Positions 40,043-42,077 of a stretch of DNA of 42,077 nt are shown here, one piece after another. The notes beneath the pieces are model-generated. The model was not told where the DNA came from, did no database searches, and worked only from the letters and a program-made list of their open reading frames with translations. The DNA is from Salinisphaera shabanensis E1L3A (GTDB taxonomy: Bacteria; Pseudomonadota; Gammaproteobacteria; Nevskiales; Salinisphaeraceae): positions 1 to 42,077 of the forward strand of contig NZ_AFNV02000030.1 of the NCBI RefSeq assembly GCF_000215955.2, written 5' to 3'. The translations under genes and the position numbers were made by a program. Numbering within the stretch: the first letter of the stretch is position 1; each line of letters opens with the position of its first letter.

Positions 40043-41002
40043 ATGAAAAATATAACAATAAGCCGTACCCGGATCGCGCAAATTGCGCACAAAGCTCAAA
40101 AGGTTATAGAGATATGGTGGGTGCGGTTTGTGATTATACCCGCGCTCCAATCGATACCCGGCGCGTTATTTTTTGCCACCCTACGCGTTGATAAAGCGGA
40201 CAGCCTTTACCGCCCCATTCGACCTCTCTACAACTGGGTCAACCAGAACCCATTCTTAGCATCGGTAATTGTTGCCCTCTATGTCATCGGTTTAAACGCG
40301 ATAATTTCAGGCGTTCATCGATTAGCAAAAGGCAGCGAACGTGTAGAAATCAAAGACCTTCTCCGTCTCTTCGAAGTGCTCGAGACTATCGTGGGGTCCA
40401 AATCTAAACGCTTTGGGGAGTACGTCTCTACCAGCTATAAGAAACCGCGCAGCGAATTCTCGGCGGAAGCGACCTTTAGGAATATAACGCAGCCAGATCA
40501 GCAGATTGCGCTACTGAATATTGGCATTCAGACTTTCTTTGACGCTATCGATCGACACGATACTAATATTGCTACAGCAATTGTGAGCGTGAGCGAAAAC
40601 GGCGCCCCTGAAAGCTGGTTCCATTTCCACCCCGACAGCAAACCACCGCTAGCTACGCCGGAGGAGTTGGCAAAACCGGACAGCACAGTCATGCATGCGA
40701 TCAAACGGCGGCGCATGGTCATCATAGAAGACATCGCGGCCGAAGCTAAAAAACCTGACCGCTCTAGACGTTATAGAAAGGTAGAGAACGAAGATGAAGA
40801 GGGGTCGCTAATTTGCTACCCTATTATCGATGGCAGCAGCAACAAAGTCCCGTACGTGGTGTCTATTAAGGCGGATCGTAAAAAGTACTTCCGCAAACAC
40901 CACAGCGAGTTTTATAGCTGGGTATTAGAAACGTTCGAAGTACGAATACGCTTAGAACATAGTCTGTTGTTATTACGGAGTCTAGCCGATGAGTGCAATT
41001 AA
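40043..41002 (+). CDS. Membrane-anchored GAF-like domain protein, unknown function
   Basis: 319 residues, not recognised as a named protein. Two hydrophobic segments (about 28-48, VRFVIIPALQSIPGALFF; and about 71-92, PFLASVIVALYVIGLNAII) form a membrane hairpin. A helical linker and a C-terminal domain (about 140-310) follow, with GAF-like order: ATAIVSVSENG, then MVIIEDIA, GSLICYPIID, VPYVVSIKADRKKYF and a final helix FYSWVLETFEVRIRLEHSLL. GAF domains bind small molecules such as cyclic nucleotides; the ligand here is unknown. The start has no clear Shine-Dalgarno, so the first 26 residues are uncertain. It is AT-rich compared with the chromosome and overlaps a small second gene by 14 nt. 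No effector domain is visible. Confidence 0.7.
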   Translation: MKNITISRTRIAQIAHKAQKVIEIWWVRFVIIPALQSIPGALFFATLRVDKADSLYRPIRPLYNWVNQNPFLASVIVALYVIGLNAIISGVHRLAKGSERVEIKDLLRLFEVLETIVGSKSKRFGEYVSTSYKKPRSEFSAEATFRNITQPDQQIALLNIGIQTFFDAIDRHDTNIATAIVSVSENGAPESWFHFHPDSKPPLATPEELAKPDSTVMHAIKRRRMVIIEDIAAEAKKPDRSRRYRKVENEDEEGSLICYPIIDGSSNKVPYVVSIKADRKKYFRKHHSEFYSWVLETFEVRIRLEHSLLLLRSLADECN

Positions 41003-41183
41003 AACGCGCCGAGCATCGAATGGCAGCCGCGTTAAAAAAACCAAGAGCACACCTGCGGTTAAAAGCGTTGTTACGCTTTCAGAAACAAACAAACACCATA
41101 GTCGAAAGCTGACAGCTCATGCTGTTAATAAGAATGTCGACAGCGATCTAAAGATTCTGCGTCGCCACTATTCTATTAGCTGA
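40989..41183 (+). CDS. Small basic protein overlapping the GAF gene
   Basis: A 64-residue protein, MSAIKTRRASNGSRVKKTKS to the end HYSIS, rich in Lys, Arg, Ser and Thr with no hydrophobic segment. A GGAG (40977-40980) 8 nt before ATG 40989 is a proper ribosome binding site within the end of the GAF gene, and the 14-nt overlap suggests coupled translation. Such basic peptides can bind nucleic acid or membranes, or act as a small partner; none is shown. I recognise no family. Confidence 0.6.
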   Translation: MSAIKTRRASNGSRVKKTKSTPAVKSVVTLSETNKHHSRKLTAHAVNKNVDSDLKILRRHYSIS

Positions 41184-41226
41184 GCTTTTTTGTGTTTACA
41201 CAGCCCTGCTCGACCATCTCGTACAG

Positions 41227-41919
41227 TTATTGACAGAACTCCAAGGGCGGCTTCGCCGCCTCGTGCGCTGAAAACTGAGGCGCATGCATTGGGGCGGTCG
41301 CGCAGGCCGCGGACTCGTTTAACTCGCCGCGGTCTGCGCGCTCGCCCCTCTTCTCTATGCTCCACTTGTGGACGCGAGTAGTGAGCGTGATCGCGCCCGC
41401 AGTTACGCCAAAGACTGAATAGCCCGTCGGCTCTCCATATCGTCCTGGCTCGTCACTCCACACTTTGGCTAAGCGCACGGGAATCTCTTTGCGCGTTACT
41501 TGTGGCCCGCGCATTAGCGTTACGAAGTCGGCCCAATTGCCCGAGTCCGCCGCGGTACACGCCTCGCTAAGCAGCCCCTCTGGCGCGCCATCGGCACGGC
41601 GTAACTCACGCCATACTGATACCGGCGGCCCGCCGATCTGTTGAAACTGCCGTATACGCCATACGCTTGCCCAGGCTTCTATTCGCTCAGCAGCCTTTTC
41701 CGCGGACGTTCCGTACTCGTCCGTTTCTATTCGGTGCCCATCGATATTTTTCGATATATATTTGGCGATGTATCCGACCGCCGTTCCTTTTTCAGGATCG
41801 ATCGCTTCGATACGGAAAAGATGCGTGTTTACGCCAGGCTCATTGCCATCGTGTTCGAACGCATATCGCTGCCAGCTTTCTCGGACCGTACAGCGCCGTA
41901 TAGGCGAAATCGATACCGT
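41227..41919 (-). pseudogene. Remnant of P2-type phage replication protein gpA
   Basis: A continuous 230-codon frame with no plausible start near its left end and a TAA at 41920-41922. It reads as the C-terminal third of gpA-like rolling-circle initiators: after WQRYAFEHDGNEPGVNTHLFRIEAIDPEKG comes GYIAKYISKNIDGHRI, whose two Tyr three residues apart are the nicking pair, then AWASVWRIRQFQQIGGPPVSVWRELRR. The upstream part with the HUH metal-binding motif is absent, so it cannot initiate replication. A shorter frame from ATG 41514 exists but would lack the catalytic Tyr. Decay or truncation occurred on the upstream side. Confidence 0.85.
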
Positions 41920-41996
41920 TTAGCTGAGCGCCGCACGCCAGTTGGTGAACAAATCATCATCGCTGTCGGAGCGCTGATATCGGCGCTACGCCCGGT

Positions 41997-42031
41997 TTAT
42001 CCACAAAGTTGTCCAACCGATTTGTGGAGAA
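41997..42031. promoter_or_regulatory. Inverted pair of DnaA-box-like sites
   Basis: A perfect TTATCCACA (41997-42005) faces TGTGGAGAA (42023-42031, one mismatch from the reverse-complement box), separated by 17 nt. They lie upstream of the gpA remnant in about 160 nt with no clear gene. They may be part of a mobile-element origin or a DnaA-controlled promoter. Confidence 0.45.
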
Positions 42032-42077
42032 CATAACAGCGCGTCCGCGCTAGTGGATTAAGCAACATTCTTTCTGT

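Larger units (their letters stand above)
39936..42077. mobile_element. tRNA-associated accessory region with P2-type phage remnant
   Basis: From the tRNA 3' end to the window end the sequence is visibly poorer in G+C through about 41200, with codons such as ATA, TTA and AAA that are rare elsewhere in the window. It contains attachment-site-like repeats, a GAF-like membrane protein with a small partner, and a truncated gpA replication gene. No integrase is seen inside the window; it may lie farther right or be lost. The right border and size are unknown. Confidence 0.75.

Noticed and set aside
41227-41514. 95-residue protein from ATG 41514 as an intact gene
   Set aside because: The same frame continues upstream with clear gpA homology to 41919, so this is the tail of a truncated gene, not a separate one.
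41641-42036. 131-codon plus-strand frame (MKLPYTPYACPGF...)
   Set aside because: It lies antisense to the gpA remnant, whose protein homology on the minus strand is convincing.

Overview
The window is a GC-rich gammaproteobacterial chromosome segment, estimated by eye at a little over 60% GC. The gene neighbourhoods are those of Pseudomonas and its relatives: hisIE-tatABC, hisBHAF, rsmB-fmt-def-LysM-dprA, tsaC-hemF, and tsaD facing rpsU-yqeY-dnaG-rpoD. My impression is a Salinisphaera-like lineage, but that rests on general resemblance and was not checked against a database.

Layout. 1-400: no convincing gene. 404-3607 (minus): a secreted EF-hand protein, then tatC, tatB, tatA, hisE and hisI, transcribed as hisI-hisE-tatA-tatB-tatC. 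3821-11469 (plus): trkA-trkH potassium uptake, a TPR protein, a fused-looking run to homoserine kinase and dtd, then hisB-hisH-hisA-hisF. 11809-13182: a SIMPL-domain protein and a convergent DJ-1/PfpI protein sharing a bidirectional terminator. 13283-16061 (minus): def-fmt-rsmB. 16212-27646 (plus): LysM lipoprotein, dprA, smg, topA, tsaC, hemF, oxyR, slt, cca. 27669-30664 (minus): tsaD, folB, folK, uppP. 30746-35300 (plus): the macromolecular synthesis operon rpsU-yqeY-dnaG-rpoD.

35460-39868 (plus) is a tight four-gene unit: a periplasmic cupredoxin-like protein, a membrane protein with a degenerate GGDEF and an intact EAL domain, a DUF3034-like outer-membrane protein, and a lipoprotein truncated haemoglobin. 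The first three genes overlap by 4 nt each. It looks like a redox- or gas-linked envelope module that controls c-di-GMP, with no function I can name from knowledge.

The globin gene runs 10 nt into a tRNA gene with anticodon CAT (39859-39935). Immediately after the tRNA the base composition drops and accessory DNA begins: paired 8-bp direct repeats, an inverted repeat, a membrane-anchored GAF-like protein overlapping a small basic protein gene, and, convergent with them, a truncated remnant of a P2-type phage gpA replication protein. A pair of inverted DnaA-box-like sites lies beyond it. In phage P2 the cargo (tin/old) sits downstream of and convergent to gene A, so the two-gene GAF unit occupies an equivalent place. 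It is the best candidate here for an undescribed cargo (possibly defence) system.
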